Below are positions 1 through 9,269 of a DNA stretch of 47,790 nucleotides, piece by piece (position 1 is the stretch's first letter; every line of letters starts with the position of its first letter). The position numbers and the translations under genes are program-made. The notes beneath the pieces were generated by a model that worked only from the letters and a program-made list of their open reading frames with translations, had not been told where the DNA came from and did no database searches. Source of the stretch: Hyphomicrobiales bacterium (GTDB taxonomy: Bacteria > Pseudomonadota > Alphaproteobacteria > Rhizobiales > Beijerinckiaceae); assembly GCA_027483505.1 (NCBI GenBank), contig JAIXUP010000057.1:1-47790 (forward strand). The letters are read 5' to 3'.

Positions 1-277
1 GCGGCGGTGGAGGGTCGGGCAGGAAGCGTGTCCCATCATTGGGCTCAAGGCGCAGCCTGCGCCGTTCCTCGCGCTGGCGCTGGAACTCGGCACGCTGGAA
101 GGAATGGATGCCGGCGTCCCCGGCGCCCTCGGAGCCGCCGCGCCCGCCGCCCGCGCCTCCTCCGCCGGCCCCACCGCCATTCCCTCCGTTTCCGCCCTGA
201 TTCTGGGCCAAAGCCGGGCCGGCGAGGCCGGCAAGCAAGGCCGCAATGCAGGCTGACAGGATCAGGTTCCGCTTCAT
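1..277 (-). CDS. Gly-rich exported protein, C-terminus beyond the window
   Basis: Read on the minus strand from an ATG at 277-275, preceded by a GGAG box. The first 25 residues form a signal peptide (MKRN, hydrophobic core LILSACIAALLAGLAG, AxA cleavage site ending PALAQ). A low-complexity stretch rich in Gly, Asn and Ala follows (about residues 26-55), then a charged Arg/Glu segment (FQRQREERRRLRL) and a Pro run at the window edge. The reading frame is open to position 1, so the protein is truncated by the window, not by mutation. It lies 30 nt downstream of the anti-sigma gene on the same strand and is probably co-transcribed with the ECF sigma pair, as an envelope protein of that regulon. 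No family recognised; function unknown. Confidence 0.6.
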   Translation of the reverse strand, partial: MKRNLILSACIAALLAGLAGPALAQNQGGNGGNGGGAGGGGAGGGRGGSEGAGDAGIHSFQRAEFQRQREERRRLRLEPNDGTRFLPDPPPP

Positions 278-307
278 CGTTTGCCGCTCCTTGCCGCTCC
301 GGGCAGC

Positions 308-988
308 TCAGTTCTGCGCCGGTGAAATGAGTCTGACGAGGCCGGTTTCGGCCCTGAGGCGGCTTGCGATGGCGCCGGCTGCGGCATCATCCAGCTTCGT
401 GCCGCCCACGACGATGCGGTAGATGCCGCCGGCGCGCGGGCCGTCGACGATCCTGGCCCCGGTCCGGTCCATCAGCGCTGCGATATCCGATGCCTTGGCG
501 TCTGGCTGGAACATGATCGTGAAGGCCGCGCCGGCCTGGGCTGTGGCCGCGCCGATCTGCGACGCGGTCTGGAAGGTGCCGCCGCTGTCCCGGTGGACCA
601 TGAGCCCGATCAGGGCGCCCCCCTGCAACATCACCACCAGCGCGGCTGCGGCGGCGCCCCAGGCAGCCTGCCGTGGCGTGAGCGACTGCAGCCAGCCCGC
701 CAGCCTTGCGCCGAAGCCCGCGCCAGCCACGGCCCTCTTTGGTTCCGCCTCCATGGCGGCCATCAGCCTGTCGAGAGCCCGGGTCGACGGACCTGCGATG
801 CCTTCATTGAGCAGGATGACTTCGGTCTGTTCCTCCTCGACCAGCGCCAGGCGGCGGCGCAGTTCGGGATCGCCGGCGAGCGCCTCGGCGACCTGCTTCT
901 CTTCGATCTCCGAAAGCGCGCCGGTGGCGTAGAAGGGCAGAAGCTCTTCGACAGCCTGGCCTGCTGCGGTTAAGGGTTGCGGTGCCAT
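308..988 (-). CDS. Membrane anti-sigma factor of the ECF pair
   Basis: Protein of 226 aa. The cytoplasmic N-terminal part (about 1-75; LLPFYATGALSEIEEKQVAE) resembles anti-sigma zinc-finger (zf-HC2/RskA-type) domains but has no HxxxCxxC zinc ligands. A single transmembrane helix at about residues 108-130 (WGAAAAALVVMLQGGALIGLM) is followed by a periplasmic domain of about 90 residues. The adjacent upstream ECF sigma gene (33 nt gap) supports the role: it would hold the sigma factor inactive until an envelope signal arrives. The start at 988 is preferred because AGGA lies 8 nt upstream; an in-frame ATG at 1006 would add six residues and has a poor ribosome site. Family assignment rests on topology and context more than on strong motifs. 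Confidence 0.82.
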   Translation of the reverse strand: MAPQPLTAAGQAVEELLPFYATGALSEIEEKQVAEALAGDPELRRRLALVEEEQTEVILLNEGIAGPSTRALDRLMAAMEAEPKRAVAGAGFGARLAGWLQSLTPRQAAWGAAAAALVVMLQGGALIGLMVHRDSGGTFQTASQIGAATAQAGAAFTIMFQPDAKASDIAALMDRTGARIVDGPRAGGIYRIVVGGTKLDDAAAGAIASRLRAETGLVRLISPAQN

Positions 989-1021
989 CGTCTTGATCCT
1001 TTGCATGTCCAGCAGCAGGCC

Positions 1022-1585
1022 TCATGGCCAGCCACGGTCAATTCCGGCGGCCGCAAGCAGCTCGGAGAGCTTCTTGCGGGCATAGAAAAGTCTCGTCTTC
1101 ACGGTCGCTTCCGGCACGCCGGTGATCGTCGCGACCTCGTCGAGCGGCTTCTCGTGGTAGTAGACCAGATCGACCACCTCGCGATGCTCGGCGGTCAATC
1201 TGGCCAGACATGCGCGGATCGCGGCCCCCTTGTCGCCCTTCTGCAAGGCCACTTCGGGAGTGTCGGCATCGTCCTCGATTTCGCCCGCCATGTCCTCGTC
1301 GAGCTGGTCCTCGCGTCGCTTGCGCAGCGCCGAGAGCGCCTTGAAGCGGGCAATTGACAGCAGCCATGTCGAGACTGACGAACGCGCCTCGAAACGCCCG
1401 GCCTGTCGCCAGACATCCAGAAACACCTCGCCAATCATGTCCTCCGCGACGGTCTCGTCTTTCACAAGCCGAACGACGAAGCGGAATACCCGCAGATTGT
1501 GGCGGGCAAACAGGACCTGCATGGCGAGCCGGTCGCCCCGTGCGATGCGCGTGATCAGCTCGCCGTCTTCAAGCTGCTGGTTCAC
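1022..1585 (-). CDS. ECF-type RNA polymerase sigma factor
   Basis: Protein of 187 aa, the usual length for group 4 sigma factors. Region 2 (about 25-95) contains the characteristic FRFVVRLVKDETVAEDMIGEVFLDVWRQ pattern for core binding and -10 recognition. Region 4 (about 120-180) carries the -35-binding helix-turn-helix with LDEVATITGVPEATVKTRLFYARKKL. No region 1.1 or 3 is present. The start codon is GTG at 1585; no in-frame ATG fits upstream. Followed by the anti-sigma gene, so it is likely controlled by protein sequestration and possibly autoregulated. The stress or signal it senses cannot be told from sequence. It is divergent from the cobalamin-controlled receptor gene, with about 180 nt between its start and the riboswitch. 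Confidence 0.94.
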   Translation of the reverse strand: MNQQLEDGELITRIARGDRLAMQVLFARHNLRVFRFVVRLVKDETVAEDMIGEVFLDVWRQAGRFEARSSVSTWLLSIARFKALSALRKRREDQLDEDMAGEIEDDADTPEVALQKGDKGAAIRACLARLTAEHREVVDLVYYHEKPLDEVATITGVPEATVKTRLFYARKKLSELLAAAGIDRGWP

Positions 1586-1764
1586 GGCGCGATCTCTGCA
1601 TTGACCGGCTCGAACATGGGTCGCTACGTCCCTTCAAAAGGTTCAAGCGGAAGCTATCGCTTTTTCCCGGCTGAGCACAATGCTGCCAGAGGTCCCGGCG
1701 CACGCGCCGCACAGGGCTGCCGATAGCGATGTTTACGGATTGCCAATGCCACGCTGGCGTGTTT

Positions 1765-1967
1765 GGTGGCCGATGCTTTCGGTGCCGACCCGCAAGGGAA
1801 GGTGAAACGGGAATGCGGTGCGGTCCTTCGGGGCCAATGCCGCAGCTGCCCCCGCAACTGTAAGCGGCGAGCGTCACTTCACATGCACCACTGGCCCAGC
1901 ACGCATTGTGCCGCCGGGAAGGCGAGGATGACGCAATGACCCGCGAGCCAGGAGACCGGCCGGACGC
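1765..1967 (+). promoter_or_regulatory. Cobalamin (AdoCbl-type) riboswitch
   Basis: The leader upstream of the TonB receptor contains the conserved blocks in the right order: GGTGCC at 1781, AAGGGAAGGTGAAACGGGAA around 1794-1812, GCGGTGCGG, then CCAATGCCGCAGCTGCCCCCGCAACTG around 1834-1860, GCCACTG-like CCACTGG at 1888-1894, CCGGGAAGGCG near 1914, GATGACGC, and the B12 box GCCAGGAGACCGGCC at 1947-1961. The RNA binds cobalamin and lowers expression of the downstream gene, usually by masking the ribosome site, which here is AGGAG at 2002-2006, about 40 nt past the B12 box. Ends are approximate (plus or minus 15 nt). Confidence 0.94.
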
Positions 1968-2011
1968 TTGTGCAACCTCAACCTGGCGGTGGGCCGGGGC
2001 TAGGAGACATG

Positions 2012-4012
2012 ATGTCTGTCCTTCGTCTGACAGCCGCGCTGGGCGCGGCAGTCCTTTCCCATATCCAATTCATCCAGACGGCCCGGGCTCAGGATGCTCC
2101 GCCCGACCCGGGAGCAGGACCGCTGGCCGTGGTGGTCACGGCCACGCGGCAGCCGCTTGCGATCCAGCGTTCCGGCTCGGCCATCACGGTGATCCGCGCC
2201 GAGGAGATCGAGAAGGCGTCGGCCGGGACTGTCGCAGACCTGCTGCGCGCCGAGCCCGGTCTCAGCGTCGTGCAGAATGGCGGCGCCGGCCAGTTGAGCA
2301 ATGTACAGTTGCGCGGCACCGAAAGCCGCCACACGCTGGTCCTGATCGACGGCATCCGCATCAATGATCCTTCGGCGGGCGCGGGCGAGTTCGACTTCAA
2401 CAATCTCGCCATGGCCGATGTCGAGCGCATCGAGATCCTGCGCGGGCCGCAATCGGCGATCTACGGCTCTGACGCCATCGGCGGCGTGATCAACATCATC
2501 ACCCGCAAGGGCCGCGGCGCGCCGCGCGCCAGCGTGACCCTCGAAGGCGGCAGCTACGGCACGATCGGCGCCCGCGCCAGCATGTCTGGCGGCACACAGG
2601 ACCTGTCCTACTCGCTCGGTGTTCTTGGCGTCCGGTCCCTGGGCTTCTCCGCCTATGGCAACCGGATTCCGAGGCTCGCGCAGTTCGGCCCGTTCGACAG
2701 GGATGGTTACGACCGCATCGCCGGCAATGCCCGCTTTGCCTGGCGCGTCGCCGAGGGTGTTGAACTGGAGGCGGGGCTCTATGCCGGGCGTTCGCATGCC
2801 GCCTATGATGCCGCCTTTGCCGGCGCGGGCTACCTGCCCGACACGCCGTCGAAGACCCGTTCGGAGCTGCTCAACGGCTATGTCCGGGCGGTCGTCGATC
2901 CATCAGGTGCGCTGTTCCGCCACCAGTTCACCGTCTTCGGCAACCAGACCGACCGGCGCATCGATGACGTGCAGCGCTACGATTTCGGCTTTGGCCTGAC
3001 CCGCGAGGACAACCGCTATGCCTACCGCGGCCAGCGCTACGGGGCCGACTATCTTGGCCTTGCGCGCCTCGGCTCTCTTGGCACGCTGAGCTTCGGCGGC
3101 GGCGTCGAACGCGAGACGCTGCGCTCCGCCACGGTGCCGGGCCAGAACTCCTTCAACGCGCCGGAGCGCGCCGCCTATCAGCGCGGGGCCTACAACCTGT
3201 TCCTTCTGCACCAGATCAGCTTCGGGGACAGGCTGGACCTGTCATTCGGCGGGCGGCTCGACAAGGTCGAGCAGGTCAAGGAATTCCTCACGGGCCGGGC
3301 CACCATCGCCTATCGCATTCCGGAAAGCGGGACCAAGCTGCGGGCTTCGCTGGGCACCGGCGCAAAAGCGCCTTCCCTGTTCCAGCAATTCTCGATCTAC
3401 GGTCCGACCCGCGTCGGCGATCCGGCCCTGAAGCCCGAAGGATCGGTCGGGGTGGATTTCGGCATCGACCAGAGCCTCCTGAATGGCCGGCTCACGCTGT
3501 CGGCGACGCTGTTCCACAACCGCATCAAGAATTTGATCGACTTTGACTTCAACCGTGGCGCTCCCGGTCCGTTCGGTCCGCTGGGCCAGTATGTCAACGT
3601 GGCGCGCGCCCGCACGCAGGGGCTTGAGGTAGCGGCCGACGCCGTGCTGATCGAGGGCTACCTGAATGCCCGTGCGAGCTACACCTATCTCGACGCCATC
3701 GATGAGACCACGAAGCTGAAGCTGGCCCGCCGCCCGGCCCATCAGGGCAAGCTCTCGCTGGTCTACACGCCGATGCCGAATCTCTCGATCGAGCCGACGC
3801 TGTTTCTGGTCGGCGAGCGGTTCTCGAGCCGGAACGAGCGCTTGAAACTGGCGCCCTATGCCCGGCTCGACACGCGGGTGAGCTATCGGCTGAACGACAA
3901 TCTCAACCTCTACGTCCGGGCCGAGAACCTGACGAACGCACGCTACGAGGAGGTCAAGGACTTCGGCACCGCCGGCCGCTCCTTCTATGCGGGCCTCAAC
4001 GCGACCTGGTGA
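2012..4012 (+). CDS. btuB: TonB-dependent outer-membrane cobalamin receptor (BtuB-type)
   Basis: Protein of 666 aa that imports vitamin B12 or a corrinoid across the outer membrane with energy from TonB-ExbBD. A signal peptide covers about residues 1-27 (cleavage after TARA). The plug domain follows, with a TonB-box-like segment PLAVVVTA and the motifs GTESRHTLVLIDGIRIND and RIEILRGPQSAIYGSDAIGGVINIITRKG. The C-terminal beta-barrel ends in an aromatic residue (ATW), the usual outer-membrane insertion signal. The second of two adjacent ATGs (2012) is 5 nt from AGGAG; the first (2009) is only 2 nt away. Cobalamin specificity is inferred from the riboswitch directly upstream. No inner-membrane BtuCDF genes are in the window. 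Confidence 0.92.
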   Translation: MSVLRLTAALGAAVLSHIQFIQTARAQDAPPDPGAGPLAVVVTATRQPLAIQRSGSAITVIRAEEIEKASAGTVADLLRAEPGLSVVQNGGAGQLSNVQLRGTESRHTLVLIDGIRINDPSAGAGEFDFNNLAMADVERIEILRGPQSAIYGSDAIGGVINIITRKGRGAPRASVTLEGGSYGTIGARASMSGGTQDLSYSLGVLGVRSLGFSAYGNRIPRLAQFGPFDRDGYDRIAGNARFAWRVAEGVELEAGLYAGRSHAAYDAAFAGAGYLPDTPSKTRSELLNGYVRAVVDPSGALFRHQFTVFGNQTDRRIDDVQRYDFGFGLTREDNRYAYRGQRYGADYLGLARLGSLGTLSFGGGVERETLRSATVPGQNSFNAPERAAYQRGAYNLFLLHQISFGDRLDLSFGGRLDKVEQVKEFLTGRATIAYRIPESGTKLRASLGTGAKAPSLFQQFSIYGPTRVGDPALKPEGSVGVDFGIDQSLLNGRLTLSATLFHNRIKNLIDFDFNRGAPGPFGPLGQYVNVARARTQGLEVAADAVLIEGYLNARASYTYLDAIDETTKLKLARRPAHQGKLSLVYTPMPNLSIEPTLFLVGERFSSRNERLKLAPYARLDTRVSYRLNDNLNLYVRAENLTNARYEEVKDFGTAGRSFYAGLNATW

Positions 4013-4020
4013 GACCGACG

Positions 4021-4614
4021 TCACTGGCGCGCGGTTGCGCGCCGGCTGATGCCGGCCACCAGCACGATCCCGGACCGGCACTCCAGGCTCGCTGTGAAAT
4101 CGTCGATCCTGATGGCATGGTCGGCGACGATGGCGCAGGGCTGGTTGCCGATCATGATCTGCGACGGCTCCTCCGGGGCGTAGATCACTGCGCTGTCGGC
4201 CGCCTGCGAAAGCTGGTCGCCCACCCGCAGGACCTCGAGCCTGATTGCGGCCCGCTGACGGTCGGCGATCAGGTTCACCACCTCGACCGGTCCGTTCTCG
4301 AGCCGGCTCGCGATTGGCGCTTCGCCGCGGTAGCGGGCTGGTGTGAAGGGCTGGCGGAGGTCGACCTCGCCCTCCGGCGTGTCCAGCACAAGGCCCCTGC
4401 CGCTGACAACGACCTGGCAGCGGTCGAAGCCAGAAAGGTCGGAAAACGGGGCCGGGACGCTGATCGTCGTGCGCCCCAGCCGCCAGATCACGCCATCCCA
4501 GCCGCCGGGAGCGGAGCCCGGATCGCGGTCTTCAGCGATGTCGATCGTAACGCCGCCGCCATTCTTCCAGGGAAAGCGGCGAAAGGCTGCGGGGGTGAGG
4601 TGGCTGATGCGCAT
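4021..4614 (-). CDS. hutD: HutD/Ves family protein
   Basis: Protein of 197 aa, beta-rich cupin-like fold expected. The N-terminal motif FPWKNGGGVTIDIA (residues 14-27) with the downstream WDGVIWRLGRTTI is the HutD/Ves signature. HutD proteins accompany histidine-utilisation operons. In Pseudomonas fluorescens HutD is thought to limit hut expression, possibly by binding a pathway intermediate, but no enzyme reaction is firmly established. It is convergent with btuB (stop codons 8 nt apart) and divergent from the P450 gene. hutU, hutH and hutI follow at 6016-10508, which supports the assignment. A perfect 7-bp hairpin at 4026-4043 lies inside its 3' end but has no T-tract on either strand. Confidence 0.87.
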   Translation of the reverse strand: MRISHLTPAAFRRFPWKNGGGVTIDIAEDRDPGSAPGGWDGVIWRLGRTTISVPAPFSDLSGFDRCQVVVSGRGLVLDTPEGEVDLRQPFTPARYRGEAPIASRLENGPVEVVNLIADRQRAAIRLEVLRVGDQLSQAADSAVIYAPEEPSQIMIGNQPCAIVADHAIRIDDFTASLECRSGIVLVAGISRRATARQ

Positions 4615-4754
4615 GGCCGATCATGATCCAAAACACCCACCAAAGTCATCACCGCCCTTGTGGCGGCGATCACGGTGCTGAAAGATTACAGGCTACGCAA
4701 CCGGCATGGTCAGCAAAACGCTGTCCATGGCACTGAAGGCGACAACGGTCGAAC

Positions 4755-5987
4755 ATGCTCCCGCCCACCCTCCATATCACAGGCAGCCGCGTCGGCCTCG
4801 ATCCGCGTGATCAGGTCTTCGTGCAGAATCCCTATCCGGCCTATGAGGCGATCCGGGCTGCCGGCACAGCGTTCTGGTGGGAGCAGTATGGCCACTGGTG
4901 CTTTGCCGGCCATGCGGAGGTGACAGCGCTGCTGAAGGATCGCCGCTTTGGCCGGCAGATACTCCATGTCACCACGCGCGCGGCGCTGGGCTGGCCCGAA
5001 CCGGAGCCGCATCTGGAGCCCTATGCCGCGGTCGAACGCCACACGCTGCTCGCGCTGGAGCCGCCGGACCACACCCGCATCCGCACGCTGGTCAACCGCG
5101 CCTTCGTCTCGCGGCAGGTGGAGCGGCTCAGGCCGCGCATTGGCGCGTTGGCCAATGAACTGATCGACCGTTTCGCCGGCAAGGGAGAGGTCGACCTGCT
5201 CGACGCATTCGCCACGCCGATCCCCGTGATCGTCATCGCGGAACTGCTGGGTGTGCCGGCGGAGCGCGCGCCCGACCTGCTCGCCTGGTCGCATGCCATG
5301 GTGGCGATGCACCAGTTCAGGCGGAGCCGCGCCATCGAGGATGAGGCGGTGCGCGCCACGCAGGATTTCGTCGCCTTTCTTCGCGGCTATGTGCAGGAGC
5401 GCCGTGGCAGACCGGCCGAGGATCTGATCAGCACCCTGATTGCGGCGGAAAGCGCAGGTGATCGGCTCAGCGAGGATGAACTGATCTCGACCTGCATTCA
5501 GGTGCTCAACGCTGGCCATGAAGCGACGGTCCACGCCATCGGCAATGGCGTGAAGGCCCTGCTGGAGCATGCGACGGATGTCTGCGGCCTGGACCGTTCG
5601 GGCGGCGCTGACGCTCTCGTGGAGGAGGTTCTGCGCTATGACGCGCCGCTGCACCTGTTCAAGCGTTACGCGCTGGAGGATTGCGAGGCTTTTGGCCGGT
5701 CCTTCAGGCAGGGCGAGGAGGTCGGGCTCCTGCTCGGCGCCGCCAATCGCGACCCGGCGCGGTTCGAACGGGCCGACCACTTCGATCCGGCCCGCACCGG
5801 CAATGCCCATGTCAGCCTTGGCGCCGGCATCCATTTCTGCATTGGCGCGCCGCTCGCGCGGCTCGAACTGGAGGTGGCGCTGCCGGTGCTGTTTGACCGA
5901 CTGCCGGGCTTGAGGCTGGCGTCAGCCCCGGTCTATCGCGACACCTATCACTTTCATGGGCTGGAACGGCTCGATGTGAGGTGGTGA
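4755..5987 (+). CDS. Cytochrome P450 (soluble, bacterial class)
   Basis: Protein of 410 aa, typical for soluble bacterial P450s, with no membrane anchor. The I-helix oxygen-binding motif is AGHEATV, close to the usual AGxxTT. The K-helix ExxR is EEVLR. The heme-ligand loop is SLGAGIHFCIGAPLARLE, with Cys362 as the thiolate ligand; the usual first Phe of FGxGxHxC is Leu. The early helix C motif HTRIRTLVNRAF is intact. It should need a ferredoxin and reductase, neither encoded nearby. It lies alone between hutD and the hutUHI operon and is convergent with hutU (28 nt). No clear Shine-Dalgarno sequence precedes the ATG. The substrate is unknown, and the hut context may be coincidental. Confidence 0.93.
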   Translation: MLPPTLHITGSRVGLDPRDQVFVQNPYPAYEAIRAAGTAFWWEQYGHWCFAGHAEVTALLKDRRFGRQILHVTTRAALGWPEPEPHLEPYAAVERHTLLALEPPDHTRIRTLVNRAFVSRQVERLRPRIGALANELIDRFAGKGEVDLLDAFATPIPVIVIAELLGVPAERAPDLLAWSHAMVAMHQFRRSRAIEDEAVRATQDFVAFLRGYVQERRGRPAEDLISTLIAAESAGDRLSEDELISTCIQVLNAGHEATVHAIGNGVKALLEHATDVCGLDRSGGADALVEEVLRYDAPLHLFKRYALEDCEAFGRSFRQGEEVGLLLGAANRDPARFERADHFDPARTGNAHVSLGAGIHFCIGAPLARLELEVALPVLFDRLPGLRLASAPVYRDTYHFHGLERLDVRW

Positions 5988-6015
5988 CACGCCCCGCGCG
6001 CAAGGCTTCCTGCCC

Positions 6016-7674
6016 TCACAACCCCGGCAGGTTCAGCCCCTTCTCCTTCGCGCAGGCGATCGCTGTTTCGTAGCCGGCGTCGGCATGGCGCATCACGCCG
6101 GTGGCCGGGTCGTTCCAGAGCACGCGCTCAAGCCGGCGCGCGGCTTCCGGCGTGCCATCGGCGAGGATCACCACGCCCGAATGCTGCGAGTAGCCCATGC
6201 CAACGCCGCCGCCGTGGTGCAGCGACACCCAGGTCGCGCCAGAGGCGGTGTTGAGCAGCGCATTGAGCAGCGGCCAGTCCGACACGGCATCCGAGCCGTC
6301 CTTCATGGCCTCGGTTTCGCGGTTCGGCGAGGCAACCGAGCCCGAATCGAGATGGTCGCGACCGATGACGACAGGCCCTATCTCCCCGCGCGCCACCATC
6401 TCGTTGAAGGCGAGGCCGAGGCGGTGCCGATCCCCCAGGCCCACCCAGCAGATGCGGGCCGGCAGGCCCTGGAACCTGATGCGTTCTTTCGCCATGTCGA
6501 GCCAGTTGTGCAGGTGCGCATCGTGCGGCATCAGTTCCTTCACCTTGGCGTCGGTGCGGTGGATGTCCTCCGGATCACCCGACAGCGCCGCCCAGCGGAA
6601 CGGGCCGATGCCACGGCAGAAAAGCGGGCGGATGTAGGCCGGCACGAAGCCCGGAAAATCGAAGGCGTCGGCGACGCCCATGTCCTTCGCCATCTGGCGG
6701 ATGTTGTTGCCGTAATCGAGCGTCGGCACGCCCATGCGGTGGAAATCAAGCATCGCGCGGACATGGGTTGCCATCGACTGCTTGGCGGCCAGCGTCACGC
6801 CAGCCGGGTCGGTCGCCTTGCGCGCCTCCCATTCCTCGAGCGTCCAACCCGCTGGCAGATAGCCGTTCAGCGGATCGTGGGCCGAGGTCTGGTCGGTGAC
6901 GACATCCGGCCGGATGCCGCGCCGGACCATGTCGGGAAACACCTCCGCGGCATTGCCGAGCACGCCGACGGACACCGCCTTGCCCTGTTTGTGATGGCGC
7001 TCGACGATCTCCAGCGCCTCGTCGACGCTCGCGGCTTTCATGTCGAGGTACTTCGTGCGCAGGCGGAACTCGATGGACGAGGGCTTGCACTCGACCGCGA
7101 TCATCGAGGCGCCCGCCATGGTCGCGGCGAGCGGCTGCGCGCCGCCCATGCCGCCAAGCCCGCCGGTGAGAATCCACTTGCCCTTGAGCGACCCCCCGAA
7201 ATGCTGGCGGCCGACCTCGACGAAGGTTTCGTAGGTGCCCTGCACGATGCCCTGCGTGCCGATGTAGATCCACGAGCCCGCCGTCATCTGGCCGTACATC
7301 ATCAGCCCGAGCTTATCGAGATGGTTGAAATGCTCCCAAGTGGCCCATCCCGGCACGAGGTTGGAATTGGCGATCAGCACGCGCGGGGCATCGGAATGGG
7401 TCCGGAAGACACCCACCGGCTTGCCGGACTGCACCAGCAGCGTCTCGTCGCTCTCGAGGTTCTTGAGCGCATGCACGATGCGGTCAAAGCTCTCCCAGTC
7501 GCGCGCGGCGCGGCCAATGCCGCCATAGACCACAAGTTCCTCGGGCTTTTCCGCGACCTCCGGATCAAGGTTGTTCATCAGCATGCGCAAGGGCGCCTCG
7601 GTTGCCCAGCTCTTGGCGTTGAGGGTCAGCCCGCGTGGGCTGCGGATGATGCGGGAGTTGTCGATGCGGGTCAT
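6016..7674 (-). CDS. hutU: Urocanate hydratase
   Basis: Protein of 552 aa, full length for the family. Cytoplasmic enzyme adding water to urocanate to give imidazolonepropionate, using tightly bound NAD+ as an electrophile. The signature around the conserved cysteine ([15 protein letters not shown], Cys409, matching Cys410 of the Pseudomonas enzyme) and the glycine-rich NAD-binding region [13 protein letters not shown] are present. GAGGA lies 7 nt upstream of the ATG. It is the last gene of the hutI-hutH-hutU run, 25 nt after hutH, so probably translated from one operon mRNA starting near 10508. No anomalies. Confidence 0.97.
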   Translation of the reverse strand: MTRIDNSRIIRSPRGLTLNAKSWATEAPLRMLMNNLDPEVAEKPEELVVYGGIGRAARDWESFDRIVHALKNLESDETLLVQSGKPVGVFRTHSDAPRVLIANSNLVPGWATWEHFNHLDKLGLMMYGQMTAGSWIYIGTQGIVQGTYETFVEVGRQHFGGSLKGKWILTGGLGGMGGAQPLAATMAGASMIAVECKPSSIEFRLRTKYLDMKAASVDEALEIVERHHKQGKAVSVGVLGNAAEVFPDMVRRGIRPDVVTDQTSAHDPLNGYLPAGWTLEEWEARKATDPAGVTLAAKQSMATHVRAMLDFHRMGVPTLDYGNNIRQMAKDMGVADAFDFPGFVPAYIRPLFCRGIGPFRWAALSGDPEDIHRTDAKVKELMPHDAHLHNWLDMAKERIRFQGLPARICWVGLGDRHRLGLAFNEMVARGEIGPVVIGRDHLDSGSVASPNRETEAMKDGSDAVSDWPLLNALLNTASGATWVSLHHGGGVGMGYSQHSGVVILADGTPEAARRLERVLWNDPATGVMRHADAGYETAIACAKEKGLNLPGL

Positions 7675-7699
7675 GGTTCAGTCCTCAATCCGAAAAACA

Positions 7700-9235
7700 T
7701 CATTCCACCAGCAGTCCATCCAGCACATCCGCATGCGGAGCACCCAGAGCGCCTGCCCTGACAAGCGCCGCGCAGGCCTCCATCTCGCCGGAGATGATGC
7801 GGTCGCGGTCGAGCGTGGGCGAAATGGTGCGGATCAGCGCCAGCGTGCCTTGAAGACGCGGGCTTGTGGTCAGCGGCAGGCGCATCTCCACCCCTTGCGC
7901 CGCCATCAGCGCCTCGATGCCGATGATGCGCGAGAGATTGTCGGCCATCGGCCCGAGCCGCCGCGCGCCATGGGTGGCCATGGAGACATGGTCTTCCTGA
8001 TTGGCCGAGGTCGGGATGGTGTCGATCACGGCAGGCGCGGCCTTTTGCCGGTTTTCGGAGGCGAGGGCCGCGCTGGCGACCTCGGCGATCATGAAGCCGG
8101 AATTGAGGCCCGGCTCCTTGATGAGAAAGGCCGGCAAGCCGGACAGGACCGGATCGACCAGCATGGCGCAGCGCCTCTGGGCGATGTTGCCGATTTCGGT
8201 CGCGGCCAGCGCCAGCATGTCGGCGGCGAAAGCCACCGGTTCGGCGTGAAAATTGCCGCCTGAGAGGATTTCACCACTGTCCAGCAGTACCAGCGGGTTG
8301 TCGGTGACGGCGTTGGCTTCGTCGCGCAGCATGATCGCGGCGCTGCGCACGACATCGAGCGCCGCCCCCATCACCTGCGGCTGGCAGCGGATCGAATAGG
8401 GGTCCTGCACCCGTGGATCGTCGGCCAGATGCGAGCGCCGGATCACGCTGTCCGCCATCATCTGGCGCAGGGCATCGGCCACTGCGATCTGCCCCGGCTG
8501 GCGGCGCAGGCGGTGGATGCCCTCGTGGAACGGCGTGTCCGAGCCCATGATAGCGTCGGTCGACAGCGCTCCGATAACAAGGCTGGCCTTGAGGCAGCGT
8601 TCGAGCGCAAACAGACCGTCGAGCGCAAGCGCGGTCGAGACCTGGGTGCCGTTGAGCAGCGCAAGACCCTCCTTCGGGCCAAGCTCGACAGGCCCAAGGC
8701 TGGCCTTGGCCAGCGCCTCGGCGCCGCCCATGCGCACGCCGTCGATCACAGCCTCGCCCTCGCCGATGAGCACGGCGGCAAGGTGCGCGAGCGGCGCCAG
8801 ATCGCCAGACGCGCCGACCGAGCCTTGCGCGGGAATGACCGGGAGCACGCCGCGGTTCAGCATCGCGATCAGCAGCCGCACAGTGGCGGATTGCACACCG
8901 GAAGCCCCCTGCGCCAGGCTTGCAGCTTTCAGGGCGAGCACCAGCCGGACGACCGGCTCAGGCAGCGGATCGCCCACGCCGGCGCAATGCGAGCGCACGA
9001 TGTTGACCTGCAGCTCCCTGAGCTTGTCGACCGGGATGCGGATCGAGGCCAGTTTGCCGAAGCCCGTGTTGACGCCATAGACCGCGTCATTGCCGCGTGC
9101 GGCGCGGAGCAGGATGGCGTGGCCCTGTTCGATCAGCGGCCAGCAGCTCGCGTCGAGCGTGAGCGCCGCGCCGCCATGGACAGCGCGCCAGAGGCCGAGC
9201 TTGGCCTCGCCGGGGGTGAGATGAAGGACGCTCAT
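7700..9235 (-). CDS. hutH: Histidine ammonia-lyase
   Basis: Protein of 511 aa that removes ammonia from L-histidine to give urocanate, the first step of histidine breakdown. The MIO prosthetic group forms autocatalytically from Ala142-Ser143-Gly144 in [16 protein letters not shown]. With the start at 9235 (MSVLHLTPG) this triplet falls at exactly the same numbers as in Pseudomonas putida HutH, which supports that start. In-frame upstream starts at 9265 and 9289 would overlap or abut the hutI stop and add non-conserved residues. Active-site Tyr ([10 protein letters not shown]) is present. It lies 34 nt downstream of hutI and 25 nt upstream of hutU. Confidence 0.97.
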   Translation of the reverse strand: MSVLHLTPGEAKLGLWRAVHGGAALTLDASCWPLIEQGHAILLRAARGNDAVYGVNTGFGKLASIRIPVDKLRELQVNIVRSHCAGVGDPLPEPVVRLVLALKAASLAQGASGVQSATVRLLIAMLNRGVLPVIPAQGSVGASGDLAPLAHLAAVLIGEGEAVIDGVRMGGAEALAKASLGPVELGPKEGLALLNGTQVSTALALDGLFALERCLKASLVIGALSTDAIMGSDTPFHEGIHRLRRQPGQIAVADALRQMMADSVIRRSHLADDPRVQDPYSIRCQPQVMGAALDVVRSAAIMLRDEANAVTDNPLVLLDSGEILSGGNFHAEPVAFAADMLALAATEIGNIAQRRCAMLVDPVLSGLPAFLIKEPGLNSGFMIAEVASAALASENRQKAAPAVIDTIPTSANQEDHVSMATHGARRLGPMADNLSRIIGIEALMAAQGVEMRLPLTTSPRLQGTLALIRTISPTLDRDRIISGEMEACAALVRAGALGAPHADVLDGLLVE

Positions 9236-9269
9236 GCCGGTTCCGATTTCATGACCCGCCACCATCGCG

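Noticed and set aside
1616..1660. GAACC ... CGTA pattern upstream of the ECF sigma gene as an autoregulated promoter
   Set aside because: The spacing between the two elements is about 11 nt, shorter than the 16-17 nt usual for ECF promoters, so it is not supported.
4026..4043. Perfect GGCGCGC/GCGCGCC hairpin between btuB and hutD as a terminator
   Set aside because: No T-tract follows on either strand, and it lies inside the hutD coding end.
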